Below are positions 24,101 to 32,666 of a DNA stretch of 61,273 nucleotides, one piece after another (positions within the stretch are counted from its first letter, which is position 1; every line of letters starts with the position of its first letter). The stretch is taken from the NCBI GenBank assembly GCA_002029975.1, contig LQBE01000010.1:15496-76768 (forward strand), in the 5' to 3' direction. The position numbers and the translations under genes are program-made. The notes beneath the pieces were generated by a model that ran no database searches, was not told the DNA's origin, and saw only the letters and a list, made by a program, of their open reading frames with translations. This DNA comes from a delta proteobacterium ML8_F1 (lineage in GTDB: Bacteria > Bacillota > Clostridia > Peptostreptococcales > Acidaminobacteraceae).

Positions 24101-24597
24101 TAGGCTTCCTTGATTTTCCGGTCCATAGTTCTTTCAGTCATGGAATCTGCAAGATAGAGATTTCTGGCGGCCTGCTGGGTGATTGTGGAGGTGCCGCCGA
24201 TTCGTCCGTCGCCTGTGACAGCGTCCCAGACAGCGCCCACGAGCCTCACGTAGTTGAAACCGGTGTGGTCCCAGAAGGTCTTGTCTTCAACTGAGGTGTA
24301 GGCATCCACCAGCACCGGGCTCATGTCATCGTAGTCAATGACGGTGCGATAGCCTCCGGACTGGATTTTTTCAATGAGATTGCCGTTTCGGTCGAGGAGC
24401 TCCGCGTTTTGAGTCCACAGTTCGGAAAAACGGGTAGGGTCAATCCGGGGGGCGTCATCGATGATATCCTTGACAACATATAAAACGGCTCCAGCAGCCA
24501 TAAGCCCGAGCACAAGAACAATGAGCAGGATTGTGGTGAAAACCGATAGAAGGGGATGCTTCTTTTTTGCTTTAGCCCGTGTTTTTTTAATTGCCAT
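21169..24597 (-). CDS. Class A penicillin-binding protein (PBP1A-like) with internal peptidoglycan-binding domain
   Basis: A 1142-residue bifunctional peptidoglycan synthase. A basic N-terminus and one membrane helix (about 14-38) anchor it; the GT51 glycosyltransferase (about 55-240) shows VEDKTFWDHTGFN, GGTSTITQQ and EAYLNTIYLGSG. A peptidoglycan_binding_1-type module (DSTEAAVRNFQRR, VDGIVGQGTW; about 365-400) is inserted between the GT51 and transpeptidase parts, which is unusual. The transpeptidase has the SxxK motif in PGSSIKPI (about 668), SLNVV, and KTG in AGKTGTT (about 870). A C-terminal tail of about 250 residues is acidic. The start ATG 24597 follows taggagg, with an extended -10, TGTTATAAT, on the minus strand at 24640-24632. 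Confidence 0.93.
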   Translation of the reverse strand: MAIKKTRAKAKKKHPLLSVFTTILLIVLVLGLMAAGAVLYVVKDIIDDAPRIDPTRFSELWTQNAELLDRNGNLIEKIQSGGYRTVIDYDDMSPVLVDAYTSVEDKTFWDHTGFNYVRLVGAVWDAVTGDGRIGGTSTITQQAARNLYLADSMTERTMDRKIKEAYYTILMEQRLSKEQIIEAYLNTIYLGSGANGVEAASEIYFSKSAKDLDFIESAILAGIPKSPSAYSPMKTLNKEDVREDHIIIDDSDPEYTIVFNESSQDRYLTVVRLMRDNGAITEEEYEEAKKAPLYEKIVPGKLKDINISSYFSDLVKEDVIEDLMAEYGYSKEEATQTLYNQGLKIYSTMDLEIQTKVEGIYNQKDFSDYFGDSTEAAVRNFQRRYAIAVDGIVGQGTWTKLLELGAVEEQEVPDYLLRTGMTDGAVVTLKESLNKMGFFNNHEYFPRVTVHMDDEKNIISENENILLYRYQNMVDADENLVIPASDYTVNDAGDFVLSRNRRLYFILRASPEGGDSRIDVYLKNTFTYDEEDPTITEISGRRDYLTPEQIEAGVRSISRLPSYNIPSFFTYTGRDLYIDDAYKSLDENNNLVLSGRIQDEPYFSRDSEGNILISKDHYAIDEKGTIQPQSAFVLTDYTTGELRALVGGRNVTGQKIYNRAVETRQPGSSIKPIAVYLPAIDSRRYTAATVVDDVPAYLGPNPDVRWPLNWYETGTLNESVPKYWGLMTVRKGIEQSLNVVTAKIADDLGPQISVDYLKQMGITSIVESGPVSDMNLSAMALGGMSNGISPIEMTEAYGTIANGGVHSETITYTRVEDLKGNVILEKTSEKNKVVDPQVAYIVQDMMKTGVTRGLSSSAQISPYNNGITVAGKTGTTTNKFDAWFVGYTPYYAAALWFGNDLNVPLDQGSKVSAVFWSKLMSAVHEDLEDADFEKPDGLVTVQVDTQSGKLPTELSYQDPRGSTVISEIFLPGTQPTTFDDVHVTATVDVSTNQLATPNCPEELVESRVFIQRQEPYDPEEHLNRNLEPIYPRDHEYVLPTEFCEIHRYSSENFLDRFDDEDKFTVFPGGTVYVIRPITITLTTGDRILLEFASRFNPNMSIRLPDGTVYEAEDYYLESIDNPQFVPPVVEELPEEDQEDENQ

Positions 24598-24631
24598 GTT
24601 AGGCCTCCTAATTTCAGGTTGTTTCTAGTAG

Positions 24632-24640
24632 ATTATAACA
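24632..24640 (-). promoter_or_regulatory. Extended -10 promoter element of the PBP gene
   Basis: TGTTATAAT on the minus strand, about 35 bases before the start codon. The TGn extension compensates for the lack of a clear -35 box. Confidence 0.55.
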
Positions 24641-24678
24641 TAGAAAAGGGTTTTTTTGTACGCGTCTTAAACCAAGTC

Positions 24679-24687
24679 TGTTATAAT
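24679..24687 (+). promoter_or_regulatory. Extended -10 promoter element of hflX
   Basis: TGTTATAAT at 24679-24687, 30 bases before the hflX start codon. It is the mirror of the element serving the divergent PBP gene. Confidence 0.55.
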
Positions 24688-24717
24688 AGACCATGACAAG
24701 AAAAGGAGCCGTTGAAG

Positions 24718-25992
24718 ATGAAAAAAACGACATTCGACAGTGATTCCGCCCAGCAGAAGGCTGTTTTAATGATGGTGGATTTTGGGTTTGAAGATCTTCG
24801 GGAGAACCTGGAGGAACTGAAGAACCTGGCCACGGCGGCGGGGGCTGAGGTCATGGACGCCCTGGTTCAAAAAAGAGAAAAGGTGGACAGCCGGACCTAT
24901 ATCGGCAAGGGCAAGCTTGAAGAACTCGGGGAACTGGCAAAATTTCATCAGGCCAACCTCGTAATTATGAATCATGAACTGTCAGGGGCGCAGCTGAGAA
25001 ATCTGGAAGAGGCCTTGGACCTGAAGGTGGTGGACCGCACGGCACTGATTCTGGATATTTTTGCGTCAAGGGCCCGGTCCAATGTGGCGAGACTCCAGGT
25101 GGAGCTGGCCCAGATGAATTACAGCCTTCCCCGGCTCACGGGCCTGGGCAGATCCATGTCCCGGCTCGCCGGAGGAATCGGGACCCGGGGACCCGGGGAG
25201 CAGAAGCTGGAAATAGACCGACGACGCATCAAAAGCAGAATCAGCGATATCAGGACGCAGTTGAAGGAGATTGAGAAGGAGCGCCAGACCCAGCGCTCAC
25301 AAAGAGAGAAAAACGCCATTCCCCTGGTCGCCCTGGTGGGCTACACCAATGCGGGAAAATCAACCTTGCTCAACACGATTCTGGAAACCTATGAAACCAG
25401 CGGTCAGCAGGTTTTTGTTAAGGACATGCTTTTCGCCACCCTGGATACGAGCACCCGCAGGATTGCCCTGGATAAAAACCGGATATTTTTGCTTTCGGAC
25501 ACCGTGGGGTTTGTCTCTCATCTTCCCCACCTGCTGGTGGAGGCCTTCAAGGCCACCCTGGAAGAGGTGGTGCTGGCAGACCTCCTGATTCATGTGGTGG
25601 ACGGCACCGATGACAGGGCGGAGTATCAAAGGACGATCACCCAGCAGGTGCTTGAAGAAATCGGTGTGTGGGAAACGCCCCAGGTACTGGTATACAACAA
25701 GATGGACCTGAGAACAGAACCCCTCTATGGGGCCTCGGACCATCTGGAAATTTCCGCTGCGAAGGGAACCGGCATCGGGGTCCTGATGGACACCATTACC
25801 GGACTGATTTTTGCAGACCTTCGGAAGGAAACCTTTTTGATTCCCTACGACCAGGGACATGTGCTCAGTGAACTGATGAACCGCGGAGAATCCGCCGAAA
25901 TCGAGTATCTGGATACGGGGACCAGAATTACTGTGGTGGTGGATGAGGTGTTGAGAAACCGCTACGGCGACTACCGGATTGAGGGATACTGA
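24718..25992 (+). CDS. hflX: GTPase HflX
   Basis: A 424-residue ribosome-associated GTPase. The N-terminal HflX domain contains DSRTYIGKGKLEEL, then LDLKVVDRTALILDIFA and the Gly-rich linker GGIGTRGPGEQKLE. The G domain has G1 GYTNAGKST, G3 DTVGF and G4 NKMD. HflX splits stalled or stress-damaged ribosomes in several bacteria. Start ATG 24718 lies nine bases after AAGGAG; an in-frame TTG at 24712 is less likely. It begins a run of closely packed housekeeping genes (yigZ, a CoA-binding protein, nadE, a yebC homologue). Confidence 0.95.
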   Translation: MKKTTFDSDSAQQKAVLMMVDFGFEDLRENLEELKNLATAAGAEVMDALVQKREKVDSRTYIGKGKLEELGELAKFHQANLVIMNHELSGAQLRNLEEALDLKVVDRTALILDIFASRARSNVARLQVELAQMNYSLPRLTGLGRSMSRLAGGIGTRGPGEQKLEIDRRRIKSRISDIRTQLKEIEKERQTQRSQREKNAIPLVALVGYTNAGKSTLLNTILETYETSGQQVFVKDMLFATLDTSTRRIALDKNRIFLLSDTVGFVSHLPHLLVEAFKATLEEVVLADLLIHVVDGTDDRAEYQRTITQQVLEEIGVWETPQVLVYNKMDLRTEPLYGASDHLEISAAKGTGIGVLMDTITGLIFADLRKETFLIPYDQGHVLSELMNRGESAEIEYLDTGTRITVVVDEVLRNRYGDYRIEGY

Positions 25993-26657
25993 TGTATCGC
26001 TCGATTCTGGAAGCTTCCCACCATGAGATACTGATTCAAAAGTCGCGGTTTATCTGCCACATCAGTCCAATCGCCAGTGTGGCGGAGGCCAGGGCCTTCA
26101 TAGAGGGGGTCCAAAAGGAACACTACAATGCCACCCATCATGTACCGGTGTATGTGATGGGGGAGGATTATCATCTTCATAAATTTTCCGATGACGGGGA
26201 ACCCTCGGGCACTGCCGGGCTGCCGGTGCTGGAATTTCTGAAACACGAAGCCATCACCAATGTGGCGCTGGTCATCACCCGGTACTTTGGAGGCATCAAG
26301 CTTGGCAAGGGAGGGCTCAAACGGGCCTATACCGCCAGTGCCAGGGAGACCCTGTCCCGGGCAGAGATTTTAACCTTCATCTCCTGTCAAAAAGTGCGGA
26401 TTCTCTATGATTATTCCCATCACGGCAAGGTGGAGAATCTGCTTGCAAATATGCCTGAAATCTTCAGTGCGGAGTCGGTTTTCAAGGACCAGGTCCAGAG
26501 GATCCTTTACATTCCCACAGCATCCGAGGGGGTTCTTGAAAGCCTTGTGTCTCTCACCCGGGGAGAACTTGTCCGGGAGCTCCTTGAGGAAGGGCACTTC
26601 GCCCGGTACGGTCAAACCATAATCGGAGGTAAAGAACATGAGAAAGATCATGATTGA
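25992..26657 (+). CDS. YigZ/IMPACT-family protein
   Basis: A 221-residue protein of the UPF0029/IMPACT family. The N-terminal domain shows SRFICHISPI, DDGEPSGTAGLPVL and ARYFGG-like VITRYFGGIKLGKGGL, and a C-terminal DUF1949-type region follows. The start overlaps the hflX stop (TGATG), so the two are coupled. The bacterial function is unsettled; eukaryotic IMPACT affects translation control, which would suit the neighbourhood with HflX. Confidence 0.9.
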   Translation: MYRSILEASHHEILIQKSRFICHISPIASVAEARAFIEGVQKEHYNATHHVPVYVMGEDYHLHKFSDDGEPSGTAGLPVLEFLKHEAITNVALVITRYFGGIKLGKGGLKRAYTASARETLSRAEILTFISCQKVRILYDYSHHGKVENLLANMPEIFSAESVFKDQVQRILYIPTASEGVLESLVSLTRGELVRELLEEGHFARYGQTIIGGKEHEKDHD

Positions 26658-27030
26658 AATGCTTCAAAAGAAGGTCTGGGCCGTGGTGGGAGCCACGGGC
26701 AATCCGGAAAAATACGGGTATCAGATCATGAAGTCCCTTATGGACCAGGGGTATGACGTATACCCGGTGAATCCCAATTATGAAACCATAGAGGGTGTCA
26801 AGTGCTATCCCTCCTTGAGTGCCTGCCCGGAGAATCCAGAGGCTGTGGATGTTGTGATTTCTCCGGACAAAGCCCTGGCGCTGGTGGATGAAGTCCTGGC
26901 CCTTGGTGTGGAATATCTCTGGTTCCAGCCCGGGACCTTTGATGGCGAGGTCATGAAAAAAACCGCGTCAAGCGGGTTGAAGACAGTCTACGGCCCCTGT
27001 GTGATGGTGGCCTTGAGGGAGGGAATATAA
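26638..27030 (+). CDS. CoA-binding domain protein (YccU-like)
   Basis: A 130-residue single-domain protein with the Rossmann-like CoA_binding fold: VVGATGNPEKYGYQI near the start, VYPVNPNYETIEG in the middle, and WFQPGTFDGEV and VYGPCVMV at the end. It overlaps the preceding gene by 20 bases and abuts nadE without a gap. Standalone proteins of this kind are widespread, but their function is poorly known. Confidence 0.88.
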   Translation: MRKIMIEMLQKKVWAVVGATGNPEKYGYQIMKSLMDQGYDVYPVNPNYETIEGVKCYPSLSACPENPEAVDVVISPDKALALVDEVLALGVEYLWFQPGTFDGEVMKKTASSGLKTVYGPCVMVALREGI

Positions 27031-27768
27031 ATGACTATTGAAAATGAAATCATGGATACTGTACAATGGCTCAGGGAACAGGTGGGAGAGGCCGGTGCCA
27101 GGGGACTTGTGGTGGGTCTTTCCGGAGGAATCGATTCCTCGGTGGTGGCTTTTCTAATCAAAAGAGCTTTTCCGGAAAATGCCCTGGGGGTTATCATGCC
27201 CATCCATTCGGATCCCAGGGATGCCCGGGAGGCCCTGGCCCTGGTTGAGGCGTGTGATATTCCGTACAGGGTTGTGGACTTGTCCGGAGTTCACCTTGAA
27301 GTCAAGAATCTGGTGATGAAGGACCTGGGAAGCGGGGTCAATGAAAGGAATGCCGATGCCAATCTCAGGGCCAGGCTCAGAATGAGCGCCCTCTATACCT
27401 ACGCCAATGCGCTGAACTATTTGGTGGTGGGCACCGACAATGCCGCAGAGCTGTATACCGGATACTTCACCAAATACGGGGACGGCGGCGTGGATCTTCT
27501 GCCCATTGCCAATCTGGGAAAGGGCGAGGTCTATGAATGGGGCCGCTATTTCGGCGTGCCGGAAAGTATTTTACAGCGGGACCCAACAGCGGGTCTTTGG
27601 GAGGGTCAGACCGACGAAAAGGAGATGGGAGTGACTTATCTGGATATTGACCGCTACCTGAAGGGTCAGTCCATTGACGAAAAATCCCAGGCTGTCATTG
27701 AAAAACTCCATCGAGTCAGCGCTCACAAGCGAACCATGCCTCCCATACCGCAAAGGCATATCAAATAA
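27031..27768 (+). CDS. nadE: NH3-dependent NAD(+) synthetase
   Basis: A 245-residue NAD synthetase of the ammonia-dependent type. The PP-loop is GLSGGIDSSVVAF (SGGIDSS about 30-36), followed by NADANLRARLRMSALY and VVGTDNAAEL. There is no glutaminase domain, so free ammonia is the nitrogen donor. It catalyses the last step of NAD synthesis. It starts at the base after the stop of the CoA-binding protein gene. Confidence 0.95.
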   Translation: MTIENEIMDTVQWLREQVGEAGARGLVVGLSGGIDSSVVAFLIKRAFPENALGVIMPIHSDPRDAREALALVEACDIPYRVVDLSGVHLEVKNLVMKDLGSGVNERNADANLRARLRMSALYTYANALNYLVVGTDNAAELYTGYFTKYGDGGVDLLPIANLGKGEVYEWGRYFGVPESILQRDPTAGLWEGQTDEKEMGVTYLDIDRYLKGQSIDEKSQAVIEKLHRVSAHKRTMPPIPQRHIK

Positions 27769-27791
27769 TACGAAAGTAGGAGACTGCAAAT

Positions 27792-28511
27792 ATGGGTAGA
27801 ATAGGAACCATTATCAATCGAAAAGGGAAACAGGACGCCAAAAAGGCAAAAATCTTTACCAAGATGGGAAGGGTACTCATGGTAGCCGCCCGGGAAGGGG
27901 GGTCGGATCCAGAGTATAATCCAACACTGAAAACGGCTATTGAAAAGGCCAAGGCCAGCAATATGCCGGGTGAAAATATTGACAGGGCCATAAAAAAAGG
28001 CGCCGGCGAGCTTGAGGGCATGGTTTTCGAGGAACTGACCTATGAGGGCTATGGGCCGGGCGGGGTCGCTGTCCTGGTAGAGATTCTGACGGACAACAAG
28101 AACCGGACGGCGGCGGATGTGAGAAGTTATTTCACAAAGGCCAAGGGAAATCTCGGGGCCAACGGCTGCGTGGGTTTTCTATTCGACCATGTCGGGGTCA
28201 TTGCGATTGACCTGGTGGAGGACATGGATCCCGACACCATTGAAATGGATGCCATCGAATCAGGGGCTTCTGATTTTTCTGTTGAGGAAGACCATGTGGA
28301 AATCATCACCGATCCCCAGGATTTCGGAGTTGTCAGGGACTACCTCAAGGACCGGGGTTATGATTTCTCCATGGCTGAGCTGAGATATCTGCCCAACACC
28401 TATACCCGGCTGACAGAGGAGGAAGACCTCAAAAATATGTCAAAGCTTATCGATCTATTGGAGGACAACGATGATGTACAGAATGTCTACCACAACTGGG
28501 AGGAAGAATAG
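27792..28511 (+). CDS. YebC/PmpR-family protein
   Basis: A 239-residue YebC-family protein: MGRIGTIINRKGKQD with KIFTKMGR at the N-terminus, then NMPGENIDRAIKKGAGE, YEGYGPGGVAVLVE and GNLGANGCVGFLF. The family is described both as DNA-binding regulator and, more recently, as a factor helping ribosomes through proline-rich stretches. Start ATG 27792 follows taggagactg. Confidence 0.95.
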   Translation: MGRIGTIINRKGKQDAKKAKIFTKMGRVLMVAAREGGSDPEYNPTLKTAIEKAKASNMPGENIDRAIKKGAGELEGMVFEELTYEGYGPGGVAVLVEILTDNKNRTAADVRSYFTKAKGNLGANGCVGFLFDHVGVIAIDLVEDMDPDTIEMDAIESGASDFSVEEDHVEIITDPQDFGVVRDYLKDRGYDFSMAELRYLPNTYTRLTEEEDLKNMSKLIDLLEDNDDVQNVYHNWEEE

Positions 28512-28526
28512 GAGGGTTCATCGGGG

Positions 28527-28901
28527 ATGAAGGCAAGGATTATGATGGGAGTATTTGTCTTTCTGGGCTTGATGATTCTTCTGTTCGTGGCTTTTCCTTG
28601 GATGAGTGGCGACTGCTGTCCCGTCCGGCTGGGCATGGGGATTATCCGGCTAGGCATTGGAGAAGCACAAATCGTGCCCTATGCCAGGGGGTTGAACCAG
28701 GATTATCTGGTGAGCCGGTCGGACTTGCAGGCGACTCCCCTCAAGCAGTGGCTTGAGGAAAAGGGCTGGCGATTCAAAGAACAGATGGGTGCAGGCTACC
28801 TCTTTGAAAAGGAAGACGATTCCGGCAGGACCCTGATGGTCACCGGCCGGCAGTTCACCCGTCATTACAGAACCTGGCAGGTCCCAAGGCCTTATCGGTA
28901 G
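28527..28901 (+). CDS. Small membrane-anchored protein of unknown function
   Basis: A 124-residue protein with one N-terminal hydrophobic segment (about 5-27) and a short CC pair (GDCCPV), then a soluble basic C-terminus. No family is recognised. It follows the yebC-like gene by 15 bases, with ribosome site ggagggtt, and precedes a VanZ-family gene. Confidence 0.55.
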   Translation: MKARIMMGVFVFLGLMILLFVAFPWMSGDCCPVRLGMGIIRLGIGEAQIVPYARGLNQDYLVSRSDLQATPLKQWLEEKGWRFKEQMGAGYLFEKEDDSGRTLMVTGRQFTRHYRTWQVPRPYR

Positions 28902-28979
28902 GCCCCTCAGTCTGTGGACGGTTTTGAGGTTTGATAAAAAAATGTGGCAGTGTCCAAGCCGGTTTAGGAGTTTGTATTC

Positions 28980-29525
28980 ATGGGAAGTAAGCTGTTTAGA
29001 GGTCTGGTACGCCTGGTTTTTGTTTTTTACGTCGGTTTTTTGGTCAAGGTCATTCTTTTGAGAGGGGTGTCTTCCTCGGAATTCTATGAATTGGTGGTCC
29101 ACTCTCCCGTCTGGCATTTTATTCCCAGACCCATGGAAAGAGTCAACTGGATTCCCTTTGATACCATCAGACTCTATATCGACTACTATAAAATCGTCAC
29201 CCTGGAACTGAGTATTCTCAATCTTGCCGGCAATATCCTGCTGTTCATCCCCTTTGGGTTCCTGCTGAAACTGCTGAAATACCCGCCCCTCAACGGGATG
29301 GTGACTCTTTTCCTAGGCGTCCTGTTCAGCGTTGCTCTGGAAGCCCTTCAATACGTCAGCGGCATTGGTGTGATGGATATTGATGATGTGATTCTCAACG
29401 GTACTGGCGTGCTGGCAGGCATTGTCCTTTTTCTGATGATGGAAGGGTTGACGGGAATGTCCGGGAAAAGAAGAACTGAAGGCGGGAAATCTGCAACACA
29501 GGATGAAATGGAGGAATTGATGTGA
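28980..29525 (+). CDS. VanZ-family membrane protein
   Basis: A 181-residue protein with about four to five membrane segments. The signature RVNWIPFDTI followed by NLAGNILLFIPFGFLL and the helix DIDDVILNGTG matches VanZ-like proteins. VanZ itself gives low-level teicoplanin resistance, but most relatives have no tested function. The last four bases overlap the next gene (GTGA). Confidence 0.88.
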   Translation: MGSKLFRGLVRLVFVFYVGFLVKVILLRGVSSSEFYELVVHSPVWHFIPRPMERVNWIPFDTIRLYIDYYKIVTLELSILNLAGNILLFIPFGFLLKLLKYPPLNGMVTLFLGVLFSVALEALQYVSGIGVMDIDDVILNGTGVLAGIVLFLMMEGLTGMSGKRRTEGGKSATQDEMEELM

Positions 29526-30187
29526 AAGGCTGGAGTATCGCCCTGGTGGTGATTTTGATTATAATGGGTTCCCTGGGCTCGGTTTACATGCTGAGGGCCG
29601 TCGGGTCACTGAGTATTGATATCGGGGATCTTGAAGGCCGGCAGGCCGCCCAGGAGGATTTCAAGGAAGCGACTGAAGAAAGCCTCAAGAGTATCGAGGT
29701 GGCGGCAGAGGATCTTTCATCCCGGATGAGGACCCTGGAGGAAGAAAACGCAGCTCTCAAAGAGGATCTGGCATTTCTGAAGGAGAAATTCATCGAACTG
29801 CCGGGGGTGCTGACCCGGGAGGGGACCATTGAAGGCATGAGAGTTGCTTCGGGATACATTGAGCTGGGCATCCGTCCCCTTGAAGTGCTCCGGGGGGAGG
29901 AGGCCATCCGCTATTTGATGGAAACCTTCGACTATTCGATTCAAAGAGCGTCGGAGGAGCTTTCCGGGGGATATTACCGGATTGCCCTAAAAGAGGACCA
30001 GAAGACATACCGGCTGACAAGGGAAGCGATGATTTACCTGCTGGAGGAGGACAAGGCGGTGGAAGCCTCCCTTGAGGAATTAATCACCTATGTGCAGCAG
30101 GAATTTCCCAGGAATGAAGAGCCCCTGTTCAGTTTCTATGTGATCGAGGAAGAAATCGTTGAAATCAAGGAAATGTATCTCCCTTAA
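29522..30187 (+). CDS. Membrane-anchored coiled-coil protein of unknown function
   Basis: A 221-residue protein with GTG start overlapping the vanZ-like stop. Residues about 6-25 form a membrane anchor, residues 35-90 a strongly charged coiled coil rich in Glu and Lys, and the rest an acidic soluble domain. No family is recognised. Its coupling to the VanZ-like gene suggests a shared envelope location. Confidence 0.6.
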   Translation: MKGWSIALVVILIIMGSLGSVYMLRAVGSLSIDIGDLEGRQAAQEDFKEATEESLKSIEVAAEDLSSRMRTLEEENAALKEDLAFLKEKFIELPGVLTREGTIEGMRVASGYIELGIRPLEVLRGEEAIRYLMETFDYSIQRASEELSGGYYRIALKEDQKTYRLTREAMIYLLEEDKAVEASLEELITYVQQEFPRNEEPLFSFYVIEEEIVEIKEMYLP

Positions 30188-30199
30188 AGGAGGGTAAAA

Positions 30200-31090
30200 A
30201 TGTCTCAAGTGCTGCGTTTTGGAAAACTCAATGAAAAGATCAAGGAGGAAGTCCTTGAGGTGGTGAGGGAATGCAACCAGTATGACGGCACCCGTTCCGA
30301 ACTCAAAATCGATGAGACCATCAATTATTATGATGAGATGGCGACCACCTTTTTAATCTACGAGGGGGAGACCCTTGAAAGTTTCATGCATGTCATGGCC
30401 ATTACTGCCAATGAGATCGAGATTTCAGGATATACCCGGCCCGGGGCCCGGGGAAAGGGTCACTTCAAGGCACTCAGAGAGGCGGTTTTCAATGAAGCGC
30501 GGGCCTTCGGGTATACCAAGGCGGTTTATGTCATTGACACCAGTTCTCTGGAGGGTCTCGGATGGACCAAGAAAAAAATGCTCGCCTATGAATTCACAGA
30601 GGTGACGATGGTTCTGGCCAATCCCTCAATCAAAGAAAAAATCAATCCCGGAATTCACTGCAATCTGATGACGGCAAAGAGCCTTACTACTGCTCTGGAA
30701 ATTCATGAGCGGGTTTTTGATCTGGAAGGGAACGCTACTGAAAAATATCTGACGAATCTCTTGAAGAACCCCCAAAGGGAATTCTATATCTTTTATTTGG
30801 ATGAAACTCCCTTTGGACTGGGGGGCATAGCCTATGAAGCCTCCGGGGCGGTACTCTTCGGCGTGGGAATCCTGAAGGATTTCAGGGGAAAGGGCTATTC
30901 GAAGCAGCTCATGCAGCGCTTAATGGAAAAAATCAAGAAAAAGGGAATCTCCAGAATTCTTCTTGAGGTGGACCAGGACAACCAGGTCGCCTATGAGGCC
31001 TATAAAAAACTGGGTTTCATCGACGCCTATGCCATGAGTTATTTCAGTGAACCCATCAGTAGACAAGCACCGGGGAGAGGATCAATCTGA
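30200..31090 (+). CDS. Tandem GNAT-fold acetyltransferase
   Basis: A 296-residue protein that appears to contain two GNAT domains. The first (about 1-150) has RPGARGKGHFKAL, the second (about 155-290) GILKDFRGKGYSKQLM, the acetyl-CoA loop, followed by LLEVDQDNQVAYEAYKKLGF, a typical final beta-strand/alpha-helix. Start ATG 30200 follows aaaggagggt. The stop overlaps the next start (TGATG). The acceptor substrate is unknown. Confidence 0.85.
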   Translation: MSQVLRFGKLNEKIKEEVLEVVRECNQYDGTRSELKIDETINYYDEMATTFLIYEGETLESFMHVMAITANEIEISGYTRPGARGKGHFKALREAVFNEARAFGYTKAVYVIDTSSLEGLGWTKKKMLAYEFTEVTMVLANPSIKEKINPGIHCNLMTAKSLTTALEIHERVFDLEGNATEKYLTNLLKNPQREFYIFYLDETPFGLGGIAYEASGAVLFGVGILKDFRGKGYSKQLMQRLMEKIKKKGISRILLEVDQDNQVAYEAYKKLGFIDAYAMSYFSEPISRQAPGRGSI

Positions 31091-32523
31091 TGATCATGAT
31101 AATCTATGGACTCCTCGTCACGGCGGCAGGGTTATTTTTCTACAGGCGCCTGCACAATATCGATGATTTTATCCTGGGCAACAGAGGGTTGAATTACTGG
31201 GTCATCGGACTGAGTGCCCAGACCTCGTTGCTGGGGGGATGGATTTTTCTGGGTCTGCCCTCCCTGGGTTTCAGTATCGGTTTGGGCGGCCTTTGGGTGC
31301 TTCTGGGGGTGATTGCCGGGAGTCTCCTGAACTGGCGCTTTATTGCCATCCGGCTGAGAGTCTTCAGCACCCGGTCGGAAAACGCCCTGACCTTGCCCTC
31401 CTATTTCCAGAAGCGTTTCAAAAGCAACAGGATTGGCCTCAGGTTGCTTATTTCCCTTTTAATTCTGGGAAGTTACCTGATTTATACTGCGGCGGGACTT
31501 TCCGTCGCAGGACGGGTGGTCCAGTTGATTCTGGGGGTTGAGTATCTGGCCGCCCTGTTGATAGTGACCCTGCTCGTAGCAGGGTATACCGTTTCAGGAG
31601 GATTCACGGCAGTGAACTGGACGGATGTGCTTCAAAGCCTGCTGATCCTCCTGGCGGCGGTAATTCTTCCCCTGGTGACTCTGGGTCAGCTGGGGGGGGG
31701 CCAGAGGGCCCTTATGCTGCTTCAAGAGCTGCCAGATGATTTTTTGAGTCTGACAGGGGAATCCATGGGATGGATCCGAGGGGTGTCTTTTTTTGCCCTG
31801 GGGTTTGCGGTCCTGGGCCAGCCCCACGTTGTGACCCGTTTCATGGCCATTGACGAAATTGAGAACATTAACTACGCCTCATTTATCGGGCTCCTGTGGA
31901 CAGTGGCAGTCTTGTTAGGCGCCTTCGGGTTGGGTTTGCTGGGACGGGCCTATTATCCAGGAACCTGCCCCTTTGAACTTGAATTTCTCTACTATCAGTT
32001 GACAACCACCTTTTTCAGCGGATTCCTGGGAGACCTTCTAAAAATCGCCTTTCTGGCGGCCCTGATGAGTACCGTCGACTCAAAGCTCATGGTGACGGTT
32101 TCAGTTTTCGTTGAGGATTTCTATAAAATCATGATTCACCGTGAGATTCCCAGTCAGGCCCAGGTCCTTATGGGAAGGATTACGGTGGCCATCATGGCTC
32201 TGGTGGCTTTTTTACTGGCCCTGGACCCGGGAAGTTCTCTTTACGGTCTTGTCGGCCTGGTCTGGGTGGGCCTCGGCAGCACCCTGGGGCCGGCCATGGT
32301 TTTCAGCCTCTTTTATTGGAAAACCACCTATCGAGGCGTTTTTTCAGGGATTGCAGTGGGGGGGCTAGTCCTGCTATTCTGGGAACTGATGCTCAGTGGC
32401 GGACTCTTTGACCTGACAGGTCTCATACCCGCCGCCCTGATCACTTCAGCAGTCATCTGGCAGGTCAGCAAGCGGGACACACTTCATCATGAATTTGAAC
32501 AATTCAGCGAATTGTTGAAATGA
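31090..32523 (+). CDS. Sodium:solute symporter (SSS/PutP-like)
   Basis: A 477-residue protein with about 12-13 membrane segments and the SSS-family features: DFILGNRGLNYWVIGLS, TLPSYFQKRF, GYTVSGGFTAVNWTD and the conserved LGQPHVVTRFMAID. These resemble the proline carrier PutP, but the ligand cannot be deduced. It overlaps the acetyltransferase gene by one base. A serine-containing AALMSTVDSKLM stretch corresponds to the sodium-site helix. Confidence 0.9.
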   Translation: MIMIIYGLLVTAAGLFFYRRLHNIDDFILGNRGLNYWVIGLSAQTSLLGGWIFLGLPSLGFSIGLGGLWVLLGVIAGSLLNWRFIAIRLRVFSTRSENALTLPSYFQKRFKSNRIGLRLLISLLILGSYLIYTAAGLSVAGRVVQLILGVEYLAALLIVTLLVAGYTVSGGFTAVNWTDVLQSLLILLAAVILPLVTLGQLGGGQRALMLLQELPDDFLSLTGESMGWIRGVSFFALGFAVLGQPHVVTRFMAIDEIENINYASFIGLLWTVAVLLGAFGLGLLGRAYYPGTCPFELEFLYYQLTTTFFSGFLGDLLKIAFLAALMSTVDSKLMVTVSVFVEDFYKIMIHREIPSQAQVLMGRITVAIMALVAFLLALDPGSSLYGLVGLVWVGLGSTLGPAMVFSLFYWKTTYRGVFSGIAVGGLVLLFWELMLSGGLFDLTGLIPAALITSAVIWQVSKRDTLHHEFEQFSELLK

Positions 32524-32583
32524 TTTTTCAACCCCTTTGATGGACTCCGCAGATGTAACAGGTTTTCAGGTTCAGGTTCTATA

Positions 32584-32611
32584 TTGATTTACTAAAAAAT
32601 CGTGGTATGAT
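32584..32611 (+). promoter_or_regulatory. Promoter of the branched-chain amino-acid transporter operon
   Basis: TTGATT (32584-32589), a 16-bp spacer and TATGAT (32606-32611), about 55 bases upstream of the binding-protein start. Confidence 0.6.
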
Positions 32612-32666
32612 ATTAACAGAATGTTGTACAGGAAGAACATTCAAAGATATCTAAGGGGGAACCTAA

